A stretch of DNA of 64,000 nt, taken from Hoplostethus atlanticus. Its lineage: Eukaryota; Chordata; Actinopteri; Trachichthyiformes; Trachichthyidae. Positions 1 through 12,300 of the stretch are shown piece after piece. The stretch is taken from assembly GCA_034670405.1 (NCBI GenBank), contig JAXDDX010000013.1:1106001-1170000 (forward strand). The letters run 5' to 3'. The notes beneath the pieces are model-generated. The model searched no databases and was not told where the DNA came from. It worked only from the letters and a program-made list of their open reading frames with translations. Positions within the stretch are counted from its first letter, which is position 1. Each line of letters opens with the position of its first letter. A program made the translations under genes and the position numbers.

Positions 1-1617
1 TCCACTAAGTTAGGTTTGAACTAGTTTGAACATCAGTTAGGCTAACTAGCTAGCCTAGATAACTTAGCATGATTGGATTGCATTTTCTTCAGTTAGTAGC
101 AGAGTGCTAGGCTTCAGTCTAACCTTGTTGTTCTTTGGTCCCGCCCACTGAGATTGAACTCAACCAATGAGATTATTTCTGCCTCCAGAGCAGCTCTGCC
201 TCCAAAAGGTATTTGTATAACTAAAACTCCAAACTGCACCTGAAGCCTTAAGGCTATGGACCGCCTTCGCCTCTTCCTCAACCCTCTCTCTTCCTCATAT
301 TCCTCTTGGTGCATTCTGCACCATTTTTTCCATCAAGTGTGGTTACCTCGGCTGACGAAGCCCATCGGAGGTCAGATTTGATTAAAAGAGCGAGTTGATT
401 TGTGCCAACTGAAATCTCATTTTCCCAACACATCTTTGAAATCACTTCTTAAAATATTTTTTTTATTGACTGGCTCGTCATTTATCTGTTAAATGCCTGT
501 TATATATGCCTGCTGTATTCCTTTGTAACCTTGTTTTTAAGACAGGCGTTCTATTGTTTATCTTATTGTTTTTTATTTAGAATTGTTTTATTGTCTGTAG
601 AGCACTTGGTAACTTCTTTTTCTCATTATCGCTGAAGGGATGAAACTACCAGCCTTCCTACATCTGATCTATTCTCTCCAACTTGCCTCCCCACATTGTT
701 ACTCACAACTACACTCATCTATCGCTCTGAAATCTGTAGGCAGCAGGAACCCAGGACTTTTACAGGGCCTACATGCTGGAATTTAGCCAAGAAGCAAATG
801 ACGGCTATGTCTTTCTTACTTCAGGACCAAACTCAGGTTCCTTCAGGATGTTTGCTCTTCTTATGAAAGTCCATAGAGTTACAAAAGGTTGCACAGTGGC
901 ATCCACATTAGACATTCAATATGACTTAAAACATCCAGAAGGTCATTGGCTTTCTTATGTTTAATAGAGTGGTACTTTGAGTTTTTAAGCAACAGCAACT
1001 TCATGTCTCTCAAGGGCTGTTCGCATTGATTGATAGTCCCAAGATCAATAGGTGTTCAGTAATCTCCAACACTTCCTATTGACTGTGGGGAGCATTTGAA
1101 GTACTTAAACGCAGAGTGTGGTGATAAACTGCTGTCCGTCAGAATGATACTGATAAAGGGCTCTTACCCTACCTCTTCGGGCAGTTTGTGGACTCCCTGA
1201 GGAGGTAAGGAGAAATACCACTGGGTCACTATCGTGAGCTAGATCAATGGAGGACACTTTAAAACAGGAAGCTCTGTGCTGCAAAGGGACAAATACTTTG
1301 ACACCTAATTTTGTATACACACTGTACATGGCTTTTGATGTATTTGCCATTTGCAGGATGGTGCATTAGACAGTGTTTTGTTCGATGGGGCTCTTTGAAA
1401 CCTCCTAATTTAGCAATAATGAGTCCATTAAAAGCTGGGATGTTCCTTGTTCCAGATAATTGCAAGGCACTCAAGCCAACCTTTCAGGCTCTTGTGTTCA
1501 TGAGCACGACACACATGCATGTGCAATACAAGATATTTAATCCCACTTGTTTACCATGGTAGGCTGGACACACACTCTAATCTGAATGCTGTGGGCTTAT
1601 ATATGAGTAATGTGCAC

Positions 1618-1640
1618 TGTGTGTGTGTGTGTGTGTGTGT
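1618..1640. repeat. (TG)n microsatellite
   Basis: About 11 uninterrupted TG units are seen directly. It lies in non-coding DNA. Confidence 0.95.
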
Positions 1641-2851
1641 ACCATGAGTCATGTGTCACAGATGTGGCCTGCATAGGAATAACTATGACATGCGGTGGGT
1701 GTTTTGACTGTCATCCAACATATTTCTTGGCTCCCGAAGATGCTACTAACAACAAAATATCGGGGCCACTTTACTGTTGAGTTGCACCCAATTCTGCACA
1801 TGTCCATGGTGGCCGCGAGGACTAAAAACCCTCTTTAACCTTCTCCTCACGTTCATCTCCATCTTTCCTTCATTACTGAAGTGGATTTAATAGGTGAAAT
1901 CAATGAGGAATCACAGCTTTCACCTGCATTGACCTGGAAAGAGCAGGTCTCCCTAATGTGTTGTCCAATGAGTGTATCTGCCATTAGCTGGAACATTTAC
2001 ATCAGCCATTACTTTTGTTTGGCTAAGGCTTTAACTGGAACGATAACTTGGAATGATACTGTAAACTGTGTGTGACAGCCTCTCGTCTGCGTCTTGTTTG
2101 GTGTACCTTTATTTTCCTCGCAGACGCTTTCTATTTTATATGCAGCGTGTCCACATTCAGTATGCCAATTTATACTGCTCAGCTGCTACACAAGCCACAT
2201 TGTTAAATAATGCAAGTACAGTATGTACACTGTTTTCCAAACCCAAACCACTGCTTCTTGATAAACCTTAATTGACAGCTGAGGTTGAGGATGGCACTAT
2301 TCAAACTATGTCTAATGGCTTCTTTTTCCCCAATTTGAAAACACATCAAAGTCTAACAGTGACGCCCCTGAAATCTGAAATGTCTTCTGTTGGAGTGATA
2401 GCTTTGTCAAGCTGAGGAGGGAGGAGAGACGGGGGGTGGGGCTACAATAACAGAGGATTGCCGGGAGGTGAACACATTCATTAAAATGAAGGCGGTTTTA
2501 GAATTACCTGTCGATCAATATGGTAAATGGGCCTGGAGAAAGAGATTGTTTGAGGTGTAAGAAACTTGCTTCAACTTCAACTGCTTCACGCACACGCCCA
2601 CACACGCCCACACAGAGGGGGAGAGAGAGAGCAAACAGCAGGATTTAGTGACAGACTTCCCCAATAGAGGTCAGTATAACATTCCCATCCTCAGTTTTTC
2701 CATAACATAAAAAAAAAATGCTGAAATCAACTTTGACACGCAGGGACGCTCCTTTTCAAACAAATATTATGCGGGCAGACCTCAATCAGTGCCAGCCAAT
2801 AAGGCTTCCTCTTGGTGAAACGAGTCATTCAGTCGGAGTTGTCTTTAGAGT

Positions 2852-2890
<39 letters not shown>

Positions 2891-2907
2891 AGAGGGAGAG
2901 GGAGAGG

Positions 2908-2938
<31 letters not shown>

Positions 2939-2941
2939 AGG

Positions 2942-2976
<35 letters not shown>
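2852..2976. repeat. (GA)n / (GGGAGA)n compound microsatellite
   Basis: A purine-only tract of about 125 bases, made of GA runs interrupted by GGGAGA units. It opens long frames on both strands that read as Arg/Glu or Ser/Leu dipeptides. These are artefacts of the repeat, not genes. Confidence 0.95.
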
Positions 2977-3067
2977 CAGCCGGTGAACAAGGTGACGAAG
3001 AGCAGGTCTTGGCAATGCGCTGTCAGAAATCAACAGGCGCCAGGCATTTGGACAATATAAACAAACG

Positions 3068-3305
3068 CACTGCAAGAAAATACCCATCTTAACAGGTCAT
3101 TTTGAGATCTATATCTTATTTTCTTAAAATAAGTGGAATGATCAGCTTTATTTTAACATATTCGCACCTATAAAAAATCACACTGCGGTGGAAGCAAGGT
3201 GATTTATCTCACCCCGTTGGCTTTTCCACCGCGTTAAAATAAGGTTTTCAGACTGAATATGAAACTCAATGACTAAACTAAACTAAAACTAAATGGTTTG
3301 CAGTG
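3068..3305. mobile_element. Possible small MITE bounded by CACTGCAA / TTGCAGTG
   Basis: The segment begins CACTGCAAGAAAATAC and ends AAATGGTTTGCAGTG, giving 8-bp terminal inverted repeats. Inside is 'cttattttcttaaaataag', typical of short non-autonomous DNA transposons common in fish. No clear target-site duplication is visible, so family and exact ends are uncertain. Confidence 0.4.
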
Positions 3306-3598
3306 TGCTTTGCCTGACGGGAAGGGATTTATACGAGTTTGGTGAGGCGTGCTCAGAGAAAGCGTGCAAGATACCCTGACATGCATTAAATCTCGTGTTT
3401 CAGAGGTGAGTTTTGCAAACGAGTGACTTTTTTTTTCTTTCTTAAGCGACTTTTTCTCTAAACTTGCGCTCTCCGCGGTGCTGAAGCCAGCAAACAGTCT
3501 GCGCGCAACTTTCGGTGGAAGTTAATTCTGATATAATAAGTTGTAACTTTTCCTAAATGGAAGAACATACCGCCTCCGAATCTAGACAGGCAGGATTG

Positions 3599-3880
3599 CA
3601 CTGCAAAATAATGTCCTTCAGTTTAACATCTAATTTTTCTTAAAACAAGTGGGGATATCTGACATTGGGGCTGAGGTAATTCCAATGTGGTTACACTTGT
3701 TTCAGGAGGTTTTCTAGAAATAAGTGTCACGTGTTGTAAACAAAGCTGTTGAAACAAGGCAGATCTGGTTAAATAAAAGTACATTGAACTGAAAAAAAAA
3801 TATATCTTGAAATAGACTGATTGGGAACAAGTGATTTGTCTGCTTTCAGACAAATAAATACGATTCAGTCACTCCATAGC
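3599..3880. mobile_element. Second, more decayed CACTGCAA-type element
   Basis: It starts CACTGCAAAATAATG and contains 'tcttaaaacaagtg' and 'cttgaaatagact', the same style as the element at 3068. The right end is not clear; the end given is an estimate. Confidence 0.3.
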
Positions 3881-4017
3881 AAACTAAACGGTGCGGTAAG
3901 ATGGACATGTTGTATATAGTGTTAATTTAATTGAGCTTTTCATGAACTATTACCCCTTTCTTTTACGAACCTTTTTTTCTCAGTATTAAACCAATTTCTT
4001 CTCCTTTTCGCATATTG

Positions 4018-4029
4018 CTCTCTCTCTCT

Positions 4030-4064
<35 letters not shown>

Positions 4065-4069
4065 TCACA

Positions 4070-4110
<41 letters not shown>
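4018..4110. repeat. (CT)n-(CA)n compound microsatellite
   Basis: About 30 bases of CT are followed by about 60 bases of CA with a short 'catcacat' interruption. It lies directly upstream of the candidate non-coding exon ending at 4273. CT/CA tracts near promoters can be polymorphic, but no effect can be read from the sequence. Confidence 0.95.
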
Positions 4111-4111
<1 letters not shown>

Positions 4112-4119
4112 TCTCTCCA

Positions 4120-4273
4120 CCCTCCCCACTCTCCTCCACGCAGCCGAGGAGCTCCTCGTCTCCAAAGCCTGACTCTTAGGGAGAAGCATGTCCTCAGACG
4201 TGCAGCTATGGTGTGACGAAGCGGACCGACCAAAAGACGCCACCGGAAAAACAGCATGACGGCTTGAAAGCAG
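4120..4273 (+). other. chrm2a: Candidate 5' non-coding exon of chrm2 (start uncertain)
   Basis: A CpG-containing segment ends in CAG followed by GTAAGC (donor at 4274), a near-consensus 5' splice site. CHRM2 genes in other vertebrates have an intronless coding exon preceded by remote non-coding 5' exons. The coding exon at 55059 has a good acceptor and needs such a partner. This is the best-looking donor I noticed in a CpG-richer stretch upstream on the same strand. The start is unknown; 4120 is set just past the CT/CA tract. The link to chrm2 is inference and would need RNA evidence. Confidence 0.35.
4188..4259 (+). other. Possible upstream ORF (23 codons) in the candidate exon
   Basis: An ATG at 4188 opens a 23-codon frame that closes with TGA at 4257-4259, wholly inside the candidate exon and 14 bases before its donor. 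Its start context (agcATGt) has A at -3 but T at +4, so it is intermediate. If the exon is real, this would be an upstream ORF able to reduce receptor translation. No homology is recognised. Confidence 0.2.
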
Positions 4274-4321
4274 GTAAGCGAACAACCCGAATAACCGTTT
4301 GCCCTCACGTGTGCTTCTTTT

Positions 4322-4505
4322 GGCACTTCAATTTGGCGTTTTAGTCGTTTACCTGACGCTCCTACCCAGAGGACGCGCTCTCATCCGCACCATACCGGGC
4401 TTTAGTAGGCTGTCTTGCTCAAAGACACTTCGACAGGAGACTCTGGGATCAAACCTGAGGCCCCCTGGGTACGGGACGGTTTCTCTATAACCTCTCACTG
4501 CCAAG
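4322..4505 (-). mobile_element. tRNA-derived SINE, minus orientation
   Basis: On the minus strand a Pol III B-box-like motif GGTTTGATCCC (4445-4455) is followed by 'gaagtgtctttgagcaagac', a body widely seen in fish tRNA-SINEs. The far side (about 4328-4380) resembles the conserved SINE tail around 'gtttacctgacgctcctacc'. The order of head, body and tail is therefore minus-strand. The copy is decayed. It begins only about 50 bases past the donor of the candidate exon. Confidence 0.6.
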
Positions 4506-5084
4506 TCGACACCTGTAATCATAAAGCCGACATATGTGGTGGGATCTCTAAAGTATCATTTATTTGAGCTTCCAGGCGTTTCAAAATACTCGTCAGCCAA
4601 GGTGGGGGGTGGGGGGCAAAGTGCGTAACTTTATGCGCAATGAGGTTCACCTTCAGAGAAAATATTTGAGAATCCTGATTGACTGTTATCGTAGCTTTGA
4701 AGTTACACACACTCGGATGAAATAACAAAAACGCCGGAACCCACTGCTGGAAACGCTCGTCGCGATGACTACAAGGACAGAGAGATGTTTTGCGCTTTGG
4801 CCACAGTTGCCCCGTGCCATGGCGCATCATCGGGCGCAGGGCATAACTTTGTATTGTGGGGAGCCTGCAGGCAATATGAATTCTTCACAGCTGAAACAAG
4901 GTCAGTGTCAAGTCATCAGTCGTTACCTTATGTCATCATAACTTTTATTTTGTGAGCGGATTGTGCCCAGCAACCCCTCGCTACGTTGCGCACTATATTC
5001 CACCTCTTAGTCTCACGAAGCATCGGTGCAATAAACATTGTTGCACCCTCCCCTCTCAACACTGGTTTTCTTTCTAACAGCTAT

Positions 5085-5204
5085 CATCATGCCAAAGGCT
5101 TTAGCAGTAATGTCCGCGCTCATGGCACTGCGAGACGCTTTGGATAAAAGCGTCCTCCAAAGGGCTGATGTTATGTTATGTTACATTCATACCTTCTTAA
5201 AGGT
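5085..5204 (+). mobile_element. SINE 3' tail fragment, plus orientation
   Basis: The stretch 'gacgctttggataaaagcgt' at 5132-5151, followed by 'tgatgttatgttatgttac', matches the shared 3' tail and short terminal repeat of many fish SINEs and their LINE partners. The tRNA-related head cannot be recognised, so it is 5'-truncated or strongly decayed. Confidence 0.6.
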
Positions 5205-6210
5205 TGGTTTCATTTTTTTGACACGTCCCACGGCATCTCGTTTCCTCGGTGGACCTTTCGTTTGCACGCAATTGGTCATTTGGCACCAATAGATGCAGAT
5301 GTATGTAAACCTCTGGTGTGTCTGCCCAGGAGCAGTTTCCTCTTCCCTATCTATTCCCTCTTGATGACAGTGGTCTCGATCGCCACGGAAGGGTGCAAAA
5401 CGTTTTTTTTTTGTCAAGTAAATGAAATCAGTAGTGTTTTACGCACCGAGGTCCGCTGTGATTTTGTGTGGGGCTCCGCGCTGCAGCCACAGCCTACGTG
5501 CGTAAAAGCGCAAAACCAGAAACAGCAGAGTTTAGACGGGAGCGTTGAGTCGGATTGTGCTCTTCTGTTTCATTTGACGGATGGTAATTCGTTGCATTAG
5601 GCTGCGTTTCCCTTACATTTCTAAAAGTGGAGATTGCGTCCTCTCTTACCTTCAAAAATCAGGATAACCCAGTTGCCTCTCCTATGCGCCTCTGCGTGAA
5701 TGATCTAGGTGAGAACATAGCGTTGATTTCCAATGTTCGTCTAATCCTTTGACTCGATAAAATCAAGGTAGTGGGAATACTTCCACTCGGAAAAAGCAAA
5801 CTTTACTCATCCAAACTGAGAGGACGACGATTTACAATGGATGGAGGCAGGACATATTTTGGATACTGCAACTTCAATCAGATATTTAGTGAGGGTGATA
5901 ACAAAATTGACGATTTTTATAATCAGCAACTGCAATATTAGCAGTGAAATTGAAATTGTAATCCGCTGGGAAAGTAATGAGGTTACTGTAACGCGTTACC
6001 ATCAATCTGACGCTCAGACGCCGCTTCTAAACCTAAAACGACGATTCTCACGGCTATCTCTATATATATCTCTACACTGGAAATTAAGTGAGAAGAGAAA
6101 CAAAAATGAGATTTGCAGAAGCGCCCTTGTTGGTGTGAATGTGGAGACTGGCAGTCTACCAAAACAGAGTCAATTTGCGTGGGATTAAATGCTGAAAGTA
6201 ATAAATAATC
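5205..6210. other. Non-coding stretch, no gene seen
   Basis: It has a moderate number of CpGs (notably 5440-5540) but no recognised exon. Around 5960-6000, 'aaagtaatgaggttactgtaacgcgttacc' wording resembles a common fish interspersed repeat, too short to classify. Confidence 0.4.
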
Positions 6211-6700
6211 CAGGGGCGTCGTTAGACCACATTTACTGGAGCACGTGCCCCATTAATATTTAGTTGTGCCCCAGTAAAACGGTCGTGGAAAATGAAAAAG
6301 GTTTTGCATCGTGTCCAACAACATCTCAAGAAAGAGTGGTTAATTTGGTGGCGGTGACTTGCACAACGGGGTAGGTCTAAAGTGAGTGGCCATTATTCCT
6401 GTCTGGCAAGTGTTTGGACAACTAAATAAAACGGCTTTGTTTTGATTCAGCTGTCTGCCGCGAGCGTTTGACGGTGAAGGTAGCTTTGTGTTTGTGGAGC
6501 GTTCAAACAGTATGGGTGCAGATGACTCAAAGTAAGTTAGAAAAATGCAGTTTTTCATTGACGTCTGCTTCATTTCAGTCACTAAAACATGATTTTCTTT
6601 TGTATGACATGAGGAAGTTCTTTACGGGCGAGGAGGAGGAGGTGATGTCAGAGGAAGGACAGAAGTCAGGGATGATGACAGAGGTAAGGTTAAGAGAGTA
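6211..6700 (+). mobile_element. Possible hAT-like transposon 5' end
   Basis: It begins CAGGGGCGTCGTTAGAC, the style of hAT terminal repeats (CAGGGGCG...), followed by 'cacgtgccccattaatattt', common in fish hAT-related repeats. A short frame near 6610-6690 has a 'MRKFFTGEEEE' stretch, reminiscent of the N-terminus of ZMYM1/hAT-type transposases, before a possible donor (GAG|GTAAGG near 6684). No matching 3' terminus was found. Low confidence. Confidence 0.25.
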
Positions 6701-7032
6701 ACAGACTAGCTGTGTCACATAAATCAAAGAGAGCAACATTAGCTAAGTGACATTAAAGTATTTCCTCAGTGTTGTCACGCTATGCAGGTCCAGAAAAGTG
6801 AAAAGCAGAGATGTTAAGAAGGGGAAAATACTGATGTTAAATCCTGGTACACATGCAGGTTAATGTGGGCTAGCTGTAGACCTCACTGATATCATTGTTG
6901 TGAAGAAACATCTTCAACTGGAGCGTATCGTGGCCTGGATGACAGTCTGGCACTGCTGCCATCCTCATACATCACAGCTACCGACCACCAACCAACATTT
7001 TGAAATGACTCTATACCTTCCCCAGTTACATC

Positions 7033-7470
7033 TCCTCCCTCTGGCCATTTTGACATGAAATGACTTGAAGCTCTCTATGTGCAATGCAACATCACATTTC
7101 AGGGAAGGGGTGTGGTAATGTTTGTCAGTTTGGTGTTGAGATGACTCTACATCAAAGACATGTGACATGACAATGAGACATTCATCCTTCAATCCATCCA
7201 TTCATCAATTTATTAATTCATCCATGTCAATCTTAAATGAAGAGACATTGATTTTCAAAGCATGCTGTCCCAGAGTCTTCAGCACCATGGAATTAGATGA
7301 AATGGAAGAAAGTCAGCATAAGGCCAGAAAATGACGCTGGCAGATTTAACACCCTCAGCCTCTCAGTACAAGGAGGAAATACATGAGCTTCCCATTTGTG
7401 GTTGAGGCATGTAGGGGTGACATTACACACGGAGAGCTTCAAGTCATTTCATGTAAAAATACCCAGAGGA
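7033..7470. repeat. Inverted repeat pair with 23-bp perfect core arms
   Basis: The sequence 7053-7075 (begins ACATGAAATGACTTG) is the exact reverse complement of 7432-7454. Similarity extends imperfectly for about 50-60 bases in each arm (about 7033-7095 and 7415-7470). About 356 bases separate the cores. This could be a MITE, a foldback element, or two copies of one repeat in opposite orientation. Confidence 0.75.
7278..7291 (+). promoter_or_regulatory. RE1/REST-like left half-site
   Basis: TTCAGCACCATGGA matches the left half and centre of the RE1 consensus (TTCAGCACCnnGGA...). The right half (CAGCGCC) is absent; attagat follows. Half-sites are common by chance, so binding is speculative. 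Confidence 0.15.
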
Positions 7471-9266
7471 GAGAGAGAGAGCAGGAGGAGAGAAGGAGAA
7501 AGAAATATGGGTAAGGAGAGTGGGAGTGATGATCGGTGCTGGGGGATGGCTGGGGGACGGTGGGGGCCAATGATTTTGATTAGCTCCATGATTGGGATAA
7601 GGTTGCACTGACACAAGTTTGCATTGAAATGATCAGTCATACTTTTATTTTGTTGTTTCTATTTTCTAATTGAACCTTGTTTTATGGTGCACAGAAGAAT
7701 GTGTGAATGTACTTGTTGTTGTACCTGCTGTCACGGTTGAACCTGGCATAGATCTAAACTTGATTCTTAGGGAGGTGAGTGCTGGGGCCCCCTGTAGTGC
7801 TTTAAGTCTTGCAACGTGACAGTTCTTAATTGGATGTTTAGAGGTGCCATATATCACGGCGGATACAGTACACCTGTATCACCAACGGGGACAGGTGCAG
7901 GGACTTCATATTGCATTGTGTGTTGTGCAGTTGTGTAAGTGCTCTGCTTCGACCTTGATTAAGTCGCTGGCAATAATTGGATGTGTTTGATGAGATGGCA
8001 GGGCAACACAAAAGCACCAGTATTGCCTCAGTATTCATTGCTGTTCATTGTTTCATCTGGAGGTCGATGCTGGTTTTATTCTTGCACCTTTGTGCAAATA
8101 TCCTCCGAGGAATGTGATTTGGTGTCTTGCCAAAAAAAGAGGCTTTGCTCTTTTCTCACTGGAATGCATGATAAACTTTTGATTTATCACTTCGTTGTTT
8201 TAAAATGACCCAAAGTGGAACTATTGCAGTTGCACGTAAAACATTTTGGGTCCTGAAATCATTTGGTAGTATAACCAGGGAATAGTTAACCCACATATTT
8301 AGGATGACATGCATCCTTTGTCTCAACTCAACCTTCTCAGTGTCATTAGATTTAATAAATCATTTCCCCTTTGGCTTCAATCCAGTAATGCTATGGGGAC
8401 TGATGAACAGCGGTGTGTGCATTTTATTGAACTTTTCACATCCACAGAAAATATGAGGGAGTATAAATGCATAGGATTGGGCTCCATTGGGCTATTCCTG
8501 GGCAGCGTGTCACCAATTTAACACATCTCTGTCATAATTTCCATAATTTTCCGGTTTTATGATCTAGCTATGATAGACCTACCAGTGGGTCCTGTCCTCA
8601 CCCTCATCTTTGTGCACAAGTTTGCAGTAATAAATTGACATACTTGTTGCTGTCTATTCACCGTGTTGCTCCACCTATCATCCTGTATGACGTACTGGGG
8701 TTAAAGGCATGCACAGTGATTTAACCATTATTTGATGGCTTTTTTTTTTCTCATTTCCTGCTATCCCACTTAGGTTTACTGAGGTCAGACATGTGGCTCC
8801 ATCATATTCAATTCCCCAACTTATTGCTATTACATTAGAGATGCAGATATTATAGAGTGTGCATAATGTTTTACGAGAGGCGTTAATGGGCTTGGGATCG
8901 CAATATTATTCTGCATGACCAGCTATTATGGTCAACATAGGTTAATGCAGATGAGAGGAAAGCGAATTTGTGTGTGTGCGTGTGTGTGTGTGAGATTAAT
9001 TAAAGCAACTGTCAGCCACTATGAAGAGAGTGTATAGAATTTCCATTCATTATAAAATAGCGTGTTGAATTTCATGTGTCTGAATTGTAATGCCTAACGC
9101 CTCCTGGGTGAAGACTTAACATGATCAGGTATGATCCACATATATATTGTAGTCCTTCAAGTTGAAATGACAGGTAATCTATAGCTGCTGTGGTTGTATG
9201 ATGTTACGATGTTTTTAATAACTAAAATGTGTATGCACACGTACACACTCATAGACAGACCCACCC
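7471..9266. other. Non-coding intronic stretch
   Basis: No exon, RNA gene or classified repeat is recognised. A short interrupted GT run sits near 8971-8993. Confidence 0.4.
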
Positions 9267-9310
9267 AGAGAGAGGGAGAGAGAGACAGAGAGAGAGAGAA
9301 AGAGAAAGAC

Positions 9311-9380
<70 letters not shown>

Positions 9381-9386
9381 AGAGAC
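9267..9386. repeat. (GA)n microsatellite with AAAGAC interruptions
   Basis: About 120 purine-rich bases of GA units, broken by ACAG and AAAG. The long Arg/Glu frames over it are repeat artefacts. Confidence 0.95.
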
Positions 9387-12300
9387 TCATGCCAACATTT
9401 CTACCTACCATGAATGCACGTTTTATACGTATTCCTAAATCCGTGTTTCTGGCAGTGGTGGAAACAGTGTTAGAGGCGAGGTTGCTTTTGTAAAAAGTTA
9501 AATTTAGCAGGGAGGGTGCCTCATTCCATGGACATAAGCTCCTCGGTTGTAGAGCAGCTGCACAGTGCACATTAGTGAATCTGTGGCGCTGGCACACACA
9601 GAAAGGAATGTCTAATTATCACGCTTTCAACCGCAGCAGGCTCCTCCATTTGCACTGAGCTCCTGCTCTAATCACTTCTTTTTTCTATCATTACACACTT
9701 ATTTATTTTATTCTTATGCAATTAAAATGTTATTTTTGCTTCACGTGTATAAGCGGAGAAGTCCATGCCGTGATGGTTGTGGAAGGAAGGTGGTCCAAGT
9801 GAGCTCCAACAGAATAATGGCCCTGCTAATGTGTGGAAATGCTGTAGAAGATAACTCTGGTTAGTACTGCGTGATGAGGTGTGAGGAAGATGTCAAGGTG
9901 CTTTAGGCAACAATGAACATGCACAAGTGTGTGTGCGTGTGGCCATGTGCGTGCACATCAATATGCTTGAAGGCTGTGCCAGTCAAAATGATTGACAGGG
10001 TGAAGATGTATTTGATACTGTATAGGATTGTGGAGATGTGTCATGGTCAGCACATCGAAGCATGTTGTGTCATTTGCAGAGTGCAGACTTCCAGATGCTG
10101 ACAAACAGTGGATCTTCTGTAAGCAGGACACTTGGCTACTGTACCCTGTATAGCTGGGCTACTATCAGATGCTGGGTAATTGTGGAGCTTTACGACTGTG
10201 AAGTGCCACTAAACTACCACATGAAGTGGCATTGATTGGAAAGAATGGGAGGAGGGAGTTTCCTCCTTTAGGTCATTATCTAGACGAGCAGACAGATGGG
10301 GGTTAGATGAAACAAACCAGTGTAATTGCATTTGTAACCAAGACTCTGAATCAATGGACTGAGCAGTACTTACAGCATTGTGTCAGCATATTTCATCAAT
10401 ATACAGATGGATGCATTAAACCTGTAATTGGTCATAAAATCTGACACTCAACTCCTCATAGCTCTCTCTAGTTCTATTATACAATAACAAACCCGCAAAG
10501 ATACAACCCAGTATGTATTTGACCATCTAAATATTGGGCATGTACACATCTGAACAATTTGACTCCTACATGGAGTACCAGGACGTTTTTGAACCTTTCT
10601 TAACCCATCCTAAGCCATAAACTCCAATGTTTGCAATGTTTACAGGTACCATCTATGCATCACAACTAAGACAATGTAAATAAGGGTTATGGTGGTGCCA
10701 CGTTTCAACAGGGGGTGCCATAGAGCAGTTATAGATTGGTAGGCAGGAATGAATACACCAATAATCTATATAAACACTGCACTGTACAGGGAATGGCCTT
10801 CATTTCGCATAACTGAGTAAATCACTTTTCAAGTGGGCCAGTTTCCCTGCTCTCATCCAGAAAGGTCTCCACGGTGATACTGAATTGCAGCCAGAGAAAG
10901 TTTAAGATTTTTTGAAACCATTGTAAAGACGCTGAATAGAAGGCCGACATCTAACCCATCATTTAAAAAGACCATACAAACATTTCTCTCACCCTTTCTA
11001 ATCTCCTCTTTTCTCTGCTGAAAGAACGAGGCATTTCATCACGCTTTTAATGTTACAGCGAAAAACCCTCTTTCATTCTAATCAAGCCGCAAATTGTCCT
11101 TGGGCTATCATCTACCATTTGCCAACGCAACTTTAAAAAAGGGCACTGGCACCGTTTGCACAATCTCACTTTTTATGCCAGTGCACAAGAGGACCATACA
11201 TTTCAGTCACAGTGAAATTATGAGCAGCGGTGGCGGTAAGCGGCAGCAGTTGTAGTACTATCCTACAGGATCTCTGGAGATCCCTGCGATTGTGCTCAGC
11301 ACCGCGACACAGCTTCCAAAAGCCTCAGGTGTTCCTAAGTCTTGCCGCTCATCCAGCAATAATGTCGGCTGGCGTTCTCTGTTCTTAATTACGCTAAGCC
11401 TTACCAGATAAATCCAGCCTGCTGCTTCAAGCTCTGGCTCCGTCGTTATCATCGGCTTCATAAAACATTCAGCGTGGCTGTCTGCTCCCGTTGAACCCGC
11501 GTGGCAGGGAAAAGGGATATTGTAATTGCCAGCGAGCGCAATACCTATATGATGGGGAGATTGTAAGACACGAGACATGAGGACATGGTTGAGCTGCCCC
11601 TCTGACCTCTGGTGCACACACACACACAAGCATGGGCGCACACCTAAAAAGGCTGGCAATCTGAAGACAGTTTAGTGGTGTGGGCAAAAGGGAATGAGAG
11701 AAAGAAGGCAGTGTATTTATGAGGTGATTACTTTCCCTCCCCAATTTCATGCTCTAACCTCGCCAGCCGGGGGAATGGCACAGGCTAGCACGGTCTCAAA
11801 TTCTTGTACACAGTGCCATCATGACAGAATGCCTTTCTGTCTCACCATGGTGCTGCATATATTGCTTGTGTGGGTGTCTGAGGTGGCCCTGTGCCGCTTT
11901 ATCTTCTTTTGGGCCGTGAGCACTAATAAGCAATTAGTCAACAGGAAGAGGGCCTTTTTTTTTTTTTCAGGGGAAGAAACACAAGCTTAAAATGTCTGAA
12001 GACGCAACCGTCGCAGTTTGCCCGACCGTCGCAGTGGGTTTTGCTTCCTGCGGACTGCTCCGATACACCATAAATCATTCAGAGGCAACAACAGGACCAA
12101 GGGGGACGGCTGGACATATTTAAAGGAAGTGAAAAATGCCAGAAAATGCCCCCACATTAGACCTGGACACACATGAATGTCATATGAAGAGTTGATGTCC
12201 CTTTTCCAAGAGTTGAGCATTTGTGGTGCATCAGGATGTAGTTCACTTTTAATGCTATTCTTGACCATCCATTGCAAAGTCAATGAGATTCTGGCAGCGG

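Larger units (their letters stand above)
1..3060. other. Non-coding stretch, no gene seen
   Basis: No exon with flanking splice sites and no conserved protein is recognisable here. A T/A-rich stretch around 440-640 with an 'agcacttggtaactt' motif resembles the decayed tail of a fish LINE, but too little is left to classify it. Short ORFs here look like chance. It probably lies upstream of the muscarinic receptor gene. Confidence 0.5.

Noticed and set aside
2718..3092. Long frames on both strands over GA tracts (also 9157-9597)
   Set aside because: They read as Arg/Glu or Ser/Leu dipeptide runs made by the microsatellite; no flanking homology.
3940..4326. Minus-strand frame of 128 codons over the CT/CA tract
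   Set aside because: Mostly Cys/Val and Arg/Glu repeats from the dinucleotide tract; no domain.
11258..11750. Overlapping minus-strand frames of 133 and 93 codons
   Set aside because: No recognisable protein family and no splice context; length is possible by chance in 64 kb.
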